NCBI GenBank assembly: GCA_963810055.1
Contig: CAWEME010000035.1
Span: 166,051-230,050, forward strand
Source: REEB95 sp963810055
GTDB taxonomy: Bacteria > Pseudomonadota > Alphaproteobacteria > ATCC43930 > CGMCC-115725
Length of the DNA: 64,000 nucleotides
Direction of reading: 5' to 3'
Shown piece after piece: positions 18,298 to 27,233 of this stretch. Position numbers and translations under genes: made by a program. Below the pieces are notes generated by a model that saw only the letters and a program-made list of their open reading frames with translations, had not been told where the DNA came from and searched no databases. Positions within the stretch are counted from its first letter, which is position 1; every line of letters begins with the position of its first letter.

Positions 18298-19230
18298 TTA
18301 CTTGTCGGGCCATTTGCGGTTGTGGTTCTCGATCGCCTTGAGGGTTTCGACCGGGGCGAAATCGTCGGTCAGCACCTTGGCGTTGGGATCGATGGTGGTG
18401 CCCAGATCGGGCGGCAGGCGTTTGCGGTCGCCGAACATCTGGGTCAGATCGAAGCGGAATTTGTAAGCCGCCTGGCGCTGGGCCGCGATCCGCTGGAGAT
18501 CGTCGGGCGGGCGCGGCGGGCCGTCATAGGCGATGGTGACGACATTGCCCTCGGCGACGTAGAAGTCGAGCTGGGGAAAGACCGCATGGATCGTCTTCAC
18601 CGCCGAATCGAACAGCATGGTCGAAGGCTCGACGTTCTGCGCCACCACGCCGCCTTCGGCGAGGTGGCTCTTGACCAGCTCATAGAACTCCTTGGTCAGC
18701 AGGTGGAAGGGCACGAAGGGGCCGCGATAGGCGTCGATCAGGATGATGTCGTACTTGTCCTTGGATTCGGACAAAAAGAGGCGGCCGTCGCGGTTGACCA
18801 CCTTGAAGTTGGGCTCGTCGCTGATGCCGAAATACTTGCGCGACAGCGCGACCACGGCGGGATCGAGCTCGACCGAGGTCACCGGCACGTTCGGCAGGAA
18901 GCGGTGGAGATACCAGCTGGTGCGCCCGCCGCCGAAGCCGATCTCGAGGATCGAATGGATGTTCTTGGGATAGATCAGGCTCTCGGTCATGTAGCGCGTA
19001 TAAGGGACCGGCAGGTCGCGGTCGTCGAGCGTGTTGTAGATGCTTTCGGTGTAGATGCGCCGGTTGTAGCCGAAGGTCATGCTGACATAGGGGCCTTCGC
19101 GATAGACGTAGATGTTGTTGTAGAGCGACTCGCGCGAATCGATGAGCGTGCGCGCGGCTTGGGCGTGGGCGGGCGATGCCGCCAACATCCAAGCCAGCAT
19201 CAGGCAGAAGATGGAAGTGAAGCGCATCAT
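18298..19230 (-). CDS. Spermidine synthase-like (aminopropyltransferase-fold) protein with signal peptide
   Basis: The Rossmann methyltransferase-like core has ILEIGFGGGRTSWYLHRFLP, then VTSVELDPAVV and IILIDAYRGPFVP, as in spermidine synthases and their relatives. A hydrophobic N-terminus (MMRFTSIFCLMLAWMLAASP, ending AHAQ) predicts export or membrane anchoring, so it is unlikely to be the cytoplasmic SpeE enzyme. The start at 19230 overlaps the enoyl-CoA hydratase stop (ATGATG). It is about 310 residues and lies next to its membrane partner. Polyamine activity is not established for this group. Confidence 0.82.
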   Translation of the reverse strand: MMRFTSIFCLMLAWMLAASPAHAQAARTLIDSRESLYNNIYVYREGPYVSMTFGYNRRIYTESIYNTLDDRDLPVPYTRYMTESLIYPKNIHSILEIGFGGGRTSWYLHRFLPNVPVTSVELDPAVVALSRKYFGISDEPNFKVVNRDGRLFLSESKDKYDIILIDAYRGPFVPFHLLTKEFYELVKSHLAEGGVVAQNVEPSTMLFDSAVKTIHAVFPQLDFYVAEGNVVTIAYDGPPRPPDDLQRIAAQRQAAYKFRFDLTQMFGDRKRLPPDLGTTIDPNAKVLTDDFAPVETLKAIENHNRKWPDK

Positions 19231-20033
19231 TTCCCCTTGAACACAGGTTTGCGTTTTTCCACGAAGGCGCGGCGGCCCTCGATGTAATCCGCGCTGGCGA
19301 AGCAGCGCTTGACCAGAGCCTCGCAGCGCGCGCGATCGATCTCCGAGGAGGGCTTGAGCAATTCCGCGATCACGCCCTTGGTGGCGGATATCGTCAAAGG
19401 CGCGTTCTCGGCGATCCGGGCGCAATAATCGCGCGTATAGGCTTCGAGTTCGGCCACGGGCAGCACGCGGTTGACCAGGCCCATATCCATCGCCTCGGCC
19501 GCCGAGAAATGCCGCGCGGTGTAGAAGATCTCCTTGGTATCGGCCGGGCCGACCAGATCCATCAGCTTCTTGATGTCGGACCAGCGGTAGGACACGCCGA
19601 GCCGCGCCGCCGGGATGGCGAAGCGCCCGCTATCCGCCGCCAGGCGCAGATCGCAGGAAAGCGCCACGCCCAGGCCGCCGCCGATGCAGAAGCCGTGGAT
19701 CATGGCGATGGTCGGCTTGGGGCAGGATTGAATCCGCGTCACCGCGGTTTCGCCGACTTGGTCGTAATGCGCGATCTGTTCGGGAGATGCTCGCACTTTC
19801 TCGAATTCGGAAACGTCGGCGCCGGAGATGAAGGCCTCCTCGCCCGCGCCGCGCAGCACCACGACGCGGATGGCGGGATCGCTCTCGAAGCGGTCGAGGA
19901 TCGCCGGGATCGCCGCCCACATGTCGAGCGACAGGGCGTTGCGCTTGCCCTGGTTGTTGAACACCATCCAGCCGATCGCGCCCTCGGCCTGCGCCAGGAG
20001 GCGCGGCGTCGGCGAAATCGCATCGGCGCTCAT
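19227..20033 (-). CDS. Enoyl-CoA hydratase/isomerase family protein
   Basis: This 268-residue crotonase-fold protein has the oxyanion segments GAGEEAFISGADVSEFE and GFCIGGGLGVALSCDLRL. The catalytic strand reads FAIPAARLGVSYRWSDIK, so the usual paired acids are not both present and the reaction may differ from simple hydration. Its start overlaps the CoA-transferase stop by four bases (ATGA), and its stop overlaps the next gene. The coupling with a CoA-transferase suggests activation and processing of a carboxylic acid. Confidence 0.9.
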   Translation of the reverse strand: MSADAISPTPRLLAQAEGAIGWMVFNNQGKRNALSLDMWAAIPAILDRFESDPAIRVVVLRGAGEEAFISGADVSEFEKVRASPEQIAHYDQVGETAVTRIQSCPKPTIAMIHGFCIGGGLGVALSCDLRLAADSGRFAIPAARLGVSYRWSDIKKLMDLVGPADTKEIFYTARHFSAAEAMDMGLVNRVLPVAELEAYTRDYCARIAENAPLTISATKGVIAELLKPSSEIDRARCEALVKRCFASADYIEGRRAFVEKRKPVFKGK

Positions 20034-21217
20034 ACCACCCCCTCGTTCCTCAATCGTGAAATATCCTGGCCCTGATAGCCCAGCTCGCGCAGCACTTGGT
20101 CAGTATGCTCGCCGCGCTCGGGCGCGGGACCGCGCATTTCCCAGGGCGTGCGCGACAGGCTCACCGCTTGCCCGACCAGCTCGATCTCGCCGAGCTTCGG
20201 GTGCTTCACCTTGCGCGCCATTTTCAAATGCTTCACTTGGGGATCGGCGAACACCTCGTTCATCTTGTAGATCGGCCCCGCGGGCACGCCGGCCTTGGTC
20301 AGCAGCTCGATCCATTCGGCCGAACTCTTGGCCGGCGTGATCTTGGCGATCAGATCGTTGAGCTTGTCGCGGTTCTTGCGCCGCGCCTCGGCCGTCGAAT
20401 AATCGGGATCGGCCGGCAGATCCGGCCGACCGATGGCGGCGCAAAGCCGGCGGTAAAGCTCCTCGCCCGCGGTGGCGATGTTGATGAAGCCGTCCTTGGT
20501 CGGGAACACGCCGGTCGGGATGCTGGTCGGATGGTTGTTGCCGGCCTGGCCGGGGATTTCGTGCTTCACCAGCCAGCGCGCCGCCTGGAAATCGAGCATC
20601 GCGATCTGCGAAGACAGGAGCGAGGATTCCACATACTGGCCCTCGCCCGATTCCTCGCGCTCCAAAAGCGCGATCAGAATTCCCATGGCGGCGAAGATGC
20701 CGGCGGTGAGATCGGCGATGGGTATGCCGACGCGCACCGGGCCCTGCCCCGGCAGTCCGGTGATGGCCATGAGCCCGCCCATGCCCTGGGCGATCTGGTC
20801 GACGCCCGGGCGCTCGCGATAGGGGCCGTCCTGGCCGAAGCCCGAGATGCTGGCATAGACCAGGCGCGGATTGACCGGCTTCAGGCTCTCGTAATCGACG
20901 CCGAGGCGGAATTTCACGTCGGGACGGAAATTCTCGACCAGCACGTCGGCCCCCGCCACCAGCTTCTTCAGGATGGCCACGCCTTCTGGTTTCTTCAGAT
21001 CGAGCGTCAGGCTGCGCTTGTTGCGGTGGATGTTCTGGAAATCCGGGCCGTTGCGGTCGCCGCCCAGGCCGCCGTCGCCCTTGGGATCCTCGATCTTGAC
21101 GACATCGGCGCCCCAATCGGCGAGCTGGCGCACGCAGGTCGGGCCCGCGCGCACGCGCGAGAGATCGATCACCTTGAAACGCGACAACGGCAGCTTGCTC
21201 ATGGATTCAATCGCCAT
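20030..21217 (-). CDS. CaiB/BaiF family (class III) CoA-transferase
   Basis: The 395-residue protein is a class III CoA-transferase moving CoA between carboxylic acids. Typical segments are KVIDLSRVRAGPTCVRQLADWGAD near the start (Asp/Lys pattern VVKIEDP follows), VENFRPDVKFRLG, and ISGFGQDGPYRERPGVD with the catalytic Asp. It overlaps both neighbours: eleven bases with the MFS gene and four with the hydratase gene. The order transporter, CoA-transferase, hydratase suggests uptake and activation of an organic acid. Confidence 0.93.
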   Translation of the reverse strand: MAIESMSKLPLSRFKVIDLSRVRAGPTCVRQLADWGADVVKIEDPKGDGGLGGDRNGPDFQNIHRNKRSLTLDLKKPEGVAILKKLVAGADVLVENFRPDVKFRLGVDYESLKPVNPRLVYASISGFGQDGPYRERPGVDQIAQGMGGLMAITGLPGQGPVRVGIPIADLTAGIFAAMGILIALLEREESGEGQYVESSLLSSQIAMLDFQAARWLVKHEIPGQAGNNHPTSIPTGVFPTKDGFINIATAGEELYRRLCAAIGRPDLPADPDYSTAEARRKNRDKLNDLIAKITPAKSSAEWIELLTKAGVPAGPIYKMNEVFADPQVKHLKMARKVKHPKLGEIELVGQAVSLSRTPWEMRGPAPERGEHTDQVLRELGYQGQDISRLRNEGVV

Positions 21218-22415
21218 GCTCGGTCTTGGGCACCAGCAGGCAGAGGCCGTTGCCGACCAGCACCGAGGCGGCCAGGAAATAAAACACCGAAATCAGGCCG
21301 AAACGGTCGGCGAGCATGCCGCCGATCAGCGGCGCCGCGGCCGACATCACCGCCTGGACCGTGAACATGGCGCTGGTGATCGAGGCCAGCAGCGCCGGCG
21401 GCGAGCGGTCCATCTGCCAGGACTGGATCACCGGCCGCATCGCGTACATGAAGAAACCCAGCAACGAAATGCAGGCGACGTAGGTCGCCTGATTGGTGAT
21501 GAAGGTCATCGCCACCACCATCACCGTCGTGCTGAACATGCCGGCGAGGACGATGGGGCGCCGGCCGATGCGGTCGGAGACGATGCCGGCGATGGGCGTC
21601 GCCACCATGCCGCCCAGCTGCAACACCATCATGGTGACGCCCATGAGAAAGGGACTCATGCCCAGATCATGGGCGAGATAAAGCGGCAGGAAGGCCAGGA
21701 GACCGGCCTGGGTCATGGTGCGGCAGCCGGCCATGAGGAAAAAGCTCCACTGCGCGCGGTCGGTCATCAGCTCGACCAGGCCTTTCCAATATTCCTTGGG
21801 CGGCGAGCGCTGGGGCGCGGCGGGATGAACGTCGTTGAACTTCAAGGTTATCAGGATCAGCAGCGCGCAGACGATTCCGGGGATCGCGTTGATCTGCGCC
21901 GCGCTCTGCCAGGAGAAGCTCACCAGCAGCCAGCCGGCGGCGAGCGGGCCGGCGGCGTCGCCGATATTGGCGCCGAGCGAATGCATCGCCATCGAATAGC
22001 CGCGGTTCTTCGGCAACTGGATCGAGAGATACGAGATCGCCGCCGGATGCCACATCATGTTGGCTCCGCCCAGCAGCAACAGGCAGACCCAGATCGCCGC
22101 GAAGCTCGCGGTGAGGCCGAGCGCGGCGAGCGCGGCGCTGCCCAGAACCAGCGCCAACACCTGATAAAGGACGCGCCGCCCGGTCAGGTCGACGACGATG
22201 CCGCTCGGCATGTTCGACAGCATCGATCCGACGTAAAAGGCGGTCGCCAGAAGGCCGGTCCTGGTGTAGTCGAGTCCGAGGCCGCTGCTGATCGCCGGCA
22301 GCAGCAGAAAGAATGTTGCCGAGGCCCAGTGAGTCGCGCCGTGGCCCAGGCTGACCACGCCCACCAGGGACTGAATCCGGAAGGAACGCAGGGAGGGCGC
22401 GATGGCATCGGTCAT
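21207..22415 (-). CDS. MFS transporter
   Basis: The 402-residue protein has about twelve membrane spans. The cytoplasmic loop between helices 2 and 3 reads PSGIVVDLTGRRVLYQ, and the equivalent loop in the second half reads AGIVSDRIGRRPIVLAG, both MFS motif A variants. It is the first gene of a coupled minus-strand operon running to 16704. Its substrate is unknown, but position suggests the organic acid handled by the downstream CoA-transferase. Confidence 0.9.
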   Translation of the reverse strand: MTDAIAPSLRSFRIQSLVGVVSLGHGATHWASATFFLLLPAISSGLGLDYTRTGLLATAFYVGSMLSNMPSGIVVDLTGRRVLYQVLALVLGSAALAALGLTASFAAIWVCLLLLGGANMMWHPAAISYLSIQLPKNRGYSMAMHSLGANIGDAAGPLAAGWLLVSFSWQSAAQINAIPGIVCALLILITLKFNDVHPAAPQRSPPKEYWKGLVELMTDRAQWSFFLMAGCRTMTQAGLLAFLPLYLAHDLGMSPFLMGVTMMVLQLGGMVATPIAGIVSDRIGRRPIVLAGMFSTTVMVVAMTFITNQATYVACISLLGFFMYAMRPVIQSWQMDRSPPALLASITSAMFTVQAVMSAAAPLIGGMLADRFGLISVFYFLAASVLVGNGLCLLVPKTEHGD

Positions 22416-22623
22416 GGGGGCGGAGCATACACGCCCGTCCCCTTCCCGCCCAAGCGGACTGTAACCAAATTACGCGCTTGATAACGGCTCGCGGGGGGCG
22501 GGCAAAGTCAGGGGTTGATTGGGTTTTTTAACATTTCCGGCCTATTCTGTTCTCGACCTTTCACCCAGGTCATGATTTGATCGTTGACCCTTCGGGGGCG
22601 CGGGGGACCAGGACCAACCCTAG

Positions 22624-23223
22624 ATGAACGTTCAACAGATCATTCTCGAGCACGGAGCGTGGTCCTACGTGATCACCTTCGCGTGGACCTTTTTCGAGGG
22701 TGAGACTTTCGTTCTGTTCGCCGGCTTCGCCGCGGCCCAGGGCCTGATCAGCGCACCGCCGCTGATGATCGCCGCGTGGCTCGGCAGCTTCGTCGGCGAC
22801 CAGTGCTATTTCTGGATCGGCCGGCGCTTCGGCCTTCGCGTGCTGGCGCGCCAGCCGTTGTGGCGCGAGCGAGTCGACACCGCGCTCGGCTGGCTCAAGC
22901 GCTACGACGCCGGCTTCATCCTCAGTTTCCGGTTCATCTATGGCGTGCGCAATTTCTCCTCTTTCGCGCTCGGCATCAGCGGCATCAATTGGCGCCGTTT
23001 CATGATTTTGAATTTCCTCGCCGCCGGCGTTTGGGCCGCGGTGTTCGTCGGCGTGGGCTATCTTTGCGGCCATGCGCTGGAGCGCATGCTGGGCGAGATC
23101 GCGCGCGACTTCGGGCTGGCCATGCTGGCGGGATTTGCGCTGCTGCTGATCGGATTCCATTTCGCCCACCGTCACCGCAAGCGGCGGCGGCGGGCGGCGG
23201 CCTTGGCACAACGATCTTCCTGA
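22624..23223 (+). CDS. DedA family membrane protein
   Basis: This 199-residue protein matches the DedA/VTT family of inner-membrane proteins, some members of which move polyprenyl phosphates or phospholipids. It shows the family Glu region TFFEGETFVLFAGFAA and the re-entrant Arg-containing segment ILSFRFIYGVRNFSSFALG, followed by NWRRFMILNFLAAGVWA. The basic tail HRHRKRRRRAA is cytoplasmic. The ATG at 22624 lies at the start of homology. It is divergent from the MFS gene. Confidence 0.9.
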   Translation: MNVQQIILEHGAWSYVITFAWTFFEGETFVLFAGFAAAQGLISAPPLMIAAWLGSFVGDQCYFWIGRRFGLRVLARQPLWRERVDTALGWLKRYDAGFILSFRFIYGVRNFSSFALGISGINWRRFMILNFLAAGVWAAVFVGVGYLCGHALERMLGEIARDFGLAMLAGFALLLIGFHFAHRHRKRRRRAAALAQRSS

Positions 23224-23278
23224 TGGTAAACTCTTCCCGATCGTAGAATACGACGGGGAAAAAACGAGGGGGCTTCAG

Positions 23279-23758
23279 ATGGTGATCTTACGCGGAATGG
23301 CTGCGTTGGCGGCACTCGCGGCCTCGACGGTTTTGGCCTACGCCGGAACGGCCTGTTACACCGCCAACGACATCGCCGCCGAGCAGGCGATGAAATACCA
23401 GACCGAGCTCATGGTCTACAGCGACACCTGCAGCCAGGGCAACGCATTCACCAATTTCCTCATCCATAACAAGGCGGCGATCACCGAATACCAGCACCAG
23501 ATGGTCGAGCGCTACCGCAGCGCCGGCATCCACGGCGCCGAAACCACTTTCGACAACTACCTGACCTACCTCGCCAACCAGGTATCGCTGCTCATCAACG
23601 GCCTGCCGACCGACAGTTTCTGCAGCGGCAAGGAGCGTTATTTCGCCGAAGCGGAGGCCCTCAACAGCGAAGGCCTGCGCCATCTGGTCGAGGCGCGCGC
23701 GATCGAGCATGAGAAGGAATATGTCCGTTGTCCCGCCAAGTCGGCGGTCAATCAGTAG
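23279..23758 (+). CDS. Secreted hypothetical protein with four cysteines
   Basis: I do not recognise this family. The first 22 or so residues form a signal peptide (MVILRGMAALAALAASTVLA), with cleavage likely near YAGTA. The mature part is about 135 residues, mostly helical and hydrophilic, with four Cys (in GTACYT, SDTCSQG, DSFCSG and VRCPAK) that could make two disulfides. It is preceded by an AGGGGG-type ribosome-binding site and is 55 bases downstream of dedA on the same strand. A periplasmic location is inferred. Confidence 0.7.
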   Translation: MVILRGMAALAALAASTVLAYAGTACYTANDIAAEQAMKYQTELMVYSDTCSQGNAFTNFLIHNKAAITEYQHQMVERYRSAGIHGAETTFDNYLTYLANQVSLLINGLPTDSFCSGKERYFAEAEALNSEGLRHLVEARAIEHEKEYVRCPAKSAVNQ

Positions 23759-23794
23759 CCGCCCGGCCTTGATCCGGGACTTTCCGGGGACGCT

Positions 23795-24694
23795 TTAGCC
23801 CGCGGGACCGAGCGCGCCGGCCACCAGCCGGCGCGCCAGCATTTCGGGCGTCAGCCCGCTCAAGCCATAGGCGAAATGCGGCGACAGGCTCGCCGCCACC
23901 GGAGAGAGCGGACCGGCATCGGCCGCCGCCAGCACCGCTCCGGCGCGGCGCACCAGATCCAGACGCATCGCAACCATCAGCCGCGCGCCGGTCGCGGCGG
24001 CGTGGACCGCCGACGAAACCGCTTCCTCTGCCGACAAATCGGCGGGCAATACCAGCACCGGCTCGGCGCGCGCCGCTTCCTTGAAGGCCTCCAGGCGCAG
24101 CCTGCCGGCTTCGTCGCCGGGCGTGACGCCGGCGGTGTCGATGATGACCGTGCGCTTTTCCGCGCCCGCCACCACCCTACGCAAGCTGGCGGCGTCCTCG
24201 GCCACGGCCAGCGCCGTACCGAGCGCGTTCACGTTCTGCTCGAGCTGCGCCAGCCCGCCGACATTCGCCGTGTCGGTGCTGACCACCAGCACCCGGCGGG
24301 GATCGAGCCGCGCGGCGAGCTTGGCCGCCAGCGCCGTCTTGCCCGCGCCGGGCCCGCCGAAAAGCAGCAGCGCCGGCGAACGCAGCATGTCGTCCAGCGC
24401 AACGAAGCGGAAATGCGCGCCCAAGGCGATAGCCAGGCGCTGCTCCGGCCGCCCGCGCGGCGGCACGGCGGCGCGCGCGTTCAGGCGTTCGATCAGAGCG
24501 GCCGGCACGTGCTGGGCGCGCAGGATTTCGGCCAGGAAGGCGAGCTCGTCGCTCGGCCAGCCGAAACTCCGCGCACCAGGACCGTCCGCCGGGCCGAGAC
24601 GCCGTAGGGGCATGGCCTCGCCCCCGCCGGGCGCGGCCGCGGGACCGGCCTGGCTGAGCGGCGGCATAGGCAAGGGGGTGGAACGCGACGCCAT
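23795..24694 (-). CDS. FlhF/SRP54-like GTPase
   Basis: The 299-residue protein has an SRP-type NG GTPase domain after a Pro/Ala-rich leader. G1 is FGGPGAGKTALAAKL, the I-box region is STDTANVGGLAQLEQ, and G3 is IIDTAGVTPGD. The guanine-specificity motif expected as TKxD reads MRLD, so nucleotide binding may be altered. The start at 24694 has CGGAGA upstream; the open frame extends further, but the extension is antisense to the MFS gene's real frame. FlhF normally sits with flagellar genes, and none are present here. Confidence 0.78.
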   Translation of the reverse strand: MASRSTPLPMPPLSQAGPAAAPGGGEAMPLRRLGPADGPGARSFGWPSDELAFLAEILRAQHVPAALIERLNARAAVPPRGRPEQRLAIALGAHFRFVALDDMLRSPALLLFGGPGAGKTALAAKLAARLDPRRVLVVSTDTANVGGLAQLEQNVNALGTALAVAEDAASLRRVVAGAEKRTVIIDTAGVTPGDEAGRLRLEAFKEAARAEPVLVLPADLSAEEAVSSAVHAAATGARLMVAMRLDLVRRAGAVLAAADAGPLSPVAASLSPHFAYGLSGLTPEMLARRLVAGALGPAG

Positions 24695-24735
24695 TGAAAT
24701 CTCCGGATGCCGGTCCGGAGCATGGCAAACAATTC

Positions 24736-25941
24736 TTAAGAATTGGTGGCGGCCGACAAACGGCCCAGCAGCAAGGCCAGCGCGGCGGCCAAGGCGGAAA
24801 GGAGGGCCATGGCCAGATAAGCCAGGCCCCCGAAAGCGCCATAAAGCGCGCCCGCCGCCAGCATGAAGACGCCATAGCCGATGGCGCTGTTGGTGGCGGC
24901 GCAGATCGCCTGGCCGGTGGCGGCATAGCGCGGCGGCAATGCCCGCGACAAATAGGCCATCGCCGCCAAACCCGTCGCCGCAACCGTGCCGGCATGGAGC
25001 AACTGCACCAGCGCCAGCACCGGCAGGCTGGCGGTGAAGGCGAGAACCGTCCAGCGCAACACGCCGCAGGCCGCGCCCAGCGCCAGAAGCGGAGCCAGCC
25101 CCAGCTTTTCCACCGCCTTGGCGCCGAAGTATAGCAACACCGCCTCGGCCATCGCGCCCTCGGCCCACAGCCAGGCGATGGTGGTGTCGGAGAAGCCCTG
25201 GCTTTGCCAATGGATCGAGCCGAAGGCGTAATAGACGCTGTGGCTCGCCGAATTCAGCGTGAGCGCGGCCAGGAAGACGAAATTGCGCAGGTTCAGCAGC
25301 TGCCGCCAAGCGCCGGGTTGCGCATCGTGGAGATGGGTCGCCGCGCGCGGCAGGACCGCGCAGCTCAACAGGTTGAAGGCCGTCAGGCCGATGATGAGAT
25401 AGAGGATGGCGTCCGGGCTGCGCCCCTCAAGCACGCGGCCGCCCAACAGCGTGGTCAGGATGAAGCTCAACGTGCCCCACATCCGCACCCGGCCGTATTG
25501 CAATTTGCCGCCGGCGGCGAAGCTCAGCGCCAGCGCCTCGCCGATCGGCAGGAGCGAGGCGAGACATGCCGCCGTCAGCGCGTTGAGCAGGGTGAGCGCG
25601 GCGAAACCATGCGCCGGGATGCAGAGCAGATATCCCGCGACGCAGACGGCCGCGAGCAGCAGCATGAACCGCCGCGGGTCGCCGCTGCGGTCGGCCAGGC
25701 CGCCGGTCAGCGGACTCGCCGCCACCTTGACCCATTGGCCGATGGCCAGAAGCGCCCCGATCTCGCCGGGCCCAAGGCCGCGCGAGGCGAGCCAGACCGG
25801 CCAGAACGGCAGTTGCACGCCGCCCGCCAGGAAGAAGGCGCCGTAGAACAGCGAGAGGCGGATTGAGGCGGGCACCGCCGGAGTTTGGCGGGGGCCGATT
25901 CCCCGCGCAACCCCTTCGCCCGGCTTGACTGTGACAGGCAC
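24736..25941 (-). CDS. MFS_1-like transporter (phenylpropionate/nucleoside-type)
   Basis: The 401-residue protein has twelve predicted spans and resembles the MFS_1_like group that includes the 3-phenylpropionate transporter HcaT. The N-terminal segment FYGAFFLAGGVQLPFWPVWL and the loop GGLADRSGDPRR are characteristic. It lies 41 bases upstream of the FlhF-like gene on the same strand. The start codon could be one of several between 25941 and about 25870. Substrate unknown. Confidence 0.85.
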   Translation of the reverse strand: MPVTVKPGEGVARGIGPRQTPAVPASIRLSLFYGAFFLAGGVQLPFWPVWLASRGLGPGEIGALLAIGQWVKVAASPLTGGLADRSGDPRRFMLLLAAVCVAGYLLCIPAHGFAALTLLNALTAACLASLLPIGEALALSFAAGGKLQYGRVRMWGTLSFILTTLLGGRVLEGRSPDAILYLIIGLTAFNLLSCAVLPRAATHLHDAQPGAWRQLLNLRNFVFLAALTLNSASHSVYYAFGSIHWQSQGFSDTTIAWLWAEGAMAEAVLLYFGAKAVEKLGLAPLLALGAACGVLRWTVLAFTASLPVLALVQLLHAGTVAATGLAAMAYLSRALPPRYAATGQAICAATNSAIGYGVFMLAAGALYGAFGGLAYLAMALLSALAAALALLLGRLSAATNS

Positions 25942-25962
25942 GCGGCCTCACTTGGGGACGGC

Positions 25963-26622
25963 ATGATACTTCCCTTCGAATGGAGCGCGGCCGGCGCGCT
26001 GCTTTCGGTCATCGTCATCGACGTGGTGATGGCCGGCGACAACGCCGTGGTCGTGGGCATGGCCGCGGCCACGCTGCCCGAGTATCTCCGCCGCCGGGTG
26101 ATCTTTCTCGGCATCGTCACCGCGACGCTGATGCGCATCGCGCTCGCCAGCATGGCGAGCCGGATCCTCGACATCATCGGCCTGACATTGGCCGGCGGCG
26201 TGTTGCTGCTGTGGGTGGCCTGGAAATTCTACAGCGAGCTGCGCGAAGCGCAGGCGCGCAAAGGGCGGCCGCGCGCCATCCGCCATCCGCCGAACCTGGC
26301 CTCGGCGGTGCTGCGCATCGCCTTTGCCGATCTGTCGATGTCGCTCGACAATGTGCTGGCGATCGCCGGCACGGCGCGGTCGCATTTCTGGGTGCTGGTA
26401 ACTGGGCTGCTCTTGTCGGTGGCGCTGATGGGCTCGGTCTCGCATCTGGTGGCGCGGCTGTTGCACCGCTTCCACTGGATCGCCTGGCTCGGCCTCGCCA
26501 TCGTCACCTTCGTGGCGCTGAAAATGATCTACGAGGGCTCCGCCGAGGTGTACGAGCACGCCGCGCTTCAGGCGGTTTTGGCCTGGTCCGGGGCCGGGCT
26601 GCCAGGGAACTGGGCGTTGTAA
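25963..26622 (+). CDS. TerC/YjbE family integral membrane protein
   Basis: The 219-residue protein has about seven membrane spans. Two family signatures with buried acidic residues are present: VVMAGDNAVVVGMAAATLP near residue 20 and LSMSLDNVLAIAGTA near residue 130. Family members are linked to manganese export and to metal loading of secreted proteins. The ATG at 25963 was preferred over 25885 because GGGGACG lies just upstream and homology starts there. It is divergent from the MFS gene. Confidence 0.88.
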   Translation: MILPFEWSAAGALLSVIVIDVVMAGDNAVVVGMAAATLPEYLRRRVIFLGIVTATLMRIALASMASRILDIIGLTLAGGVLLLWVAWKFYSELREAQARKGRPRAIRHPPNLASAVLRIAFADLSMSLDNVLAIAGTARSHFWVLVTGLLLSVALMGSVSHLVARLLHRFHWIAWLGLAIVTFVALKMIYEGSAEVYEHAALQAVLAWSGAGLPGNWAL

Positions 26623-26765
26623 CCCATTCTATCGCCGTAGAACGCGACGGAAACGGAACCGGCCGAGCCGAACGCGGGCGATGGGGCCGTGGCCGTGAAG
26701 ATTACCTTGTCGGCAAGGCCCCCCGGTTATCCGGGAATGCCGCTGTGGTGCAACATCCCCAGGTT

Positions 26766-27200
26766 TCAGACACGGGCGCGGGTGATGTCGAGCAAGACCC
26801 GCGCCTCCTGCTCCTTCTCGTCGAGCCGGTACTTGACCAGTTCGCCGATGCTGACGAGGCCGAGGAGCCGATGATCGCGCATCACCGGGACGTGGCGGAT
26901 GTGGCTTCTGGCCATCACCGACAGCACCTGGTCGATGCGGTCCTCCGGGTCGCAGGTCGTAACCCGGGGCGTCATGAAGCGGCCGACCGCGCGGTCGAGC
27001 GCGGCGGGCCCTTCGAGATCGAGGGCATGGACCACGTCGCGTTCCGAGAACATGCCGGCGAGTTCGCCCTTGCGATCGACCACGACCACGGCGCCGATCC
27101 GCGCCGCGGTCAGCACCCGCACTGCCACCGCGACGGTGTCGAAATCGCCAACCTCGTGAATATGCGAGCCCTTGCGGCGCAGTACCTCTTTGATGATCAT
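26766..27200 (-). CDS. Tandem CBS-domain protein
   Basis: This 144-residue protein consists of two CBS domains, which together bind an adenosyl ligand. The repeated core appears as RIGAVVVVDRKGELAGMFSE and HIRHVPVMRDHRLLGLVSIG, the second ending the Bateman module. There is no catalytic domain, so a regulatory role is likely. It lies 33 bases downstream of cyoD on the same strand and may be co-transcribed with the oxidase operon. Confidence 0.92.
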   Translation of the reverse strand: MIIKEVLRRKGSHIHEVGDFDTVAVAVRVLTAARIGAVVVVDRKGELAGMFSERDVVHALDLEGPAALDRAVGRFMTPRVTTCDPEDRIDQVLSVMARSHIRHVPVMRDHRLLGLVSIGELVKYRLDEKEQEARVLLDITRARV

Positions 27201-27233
27201 GGCCCGATCCTCCGTCGTTCCTCGTGCAGGTGA

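Noticed and set aside
24695..25309. Upstream extension of the FlhF-like gene
   Set aside because: The extension overlaps the MFS gene in another frame and is low-complexity. The ATG at 24694 has a ribosome-binding site.
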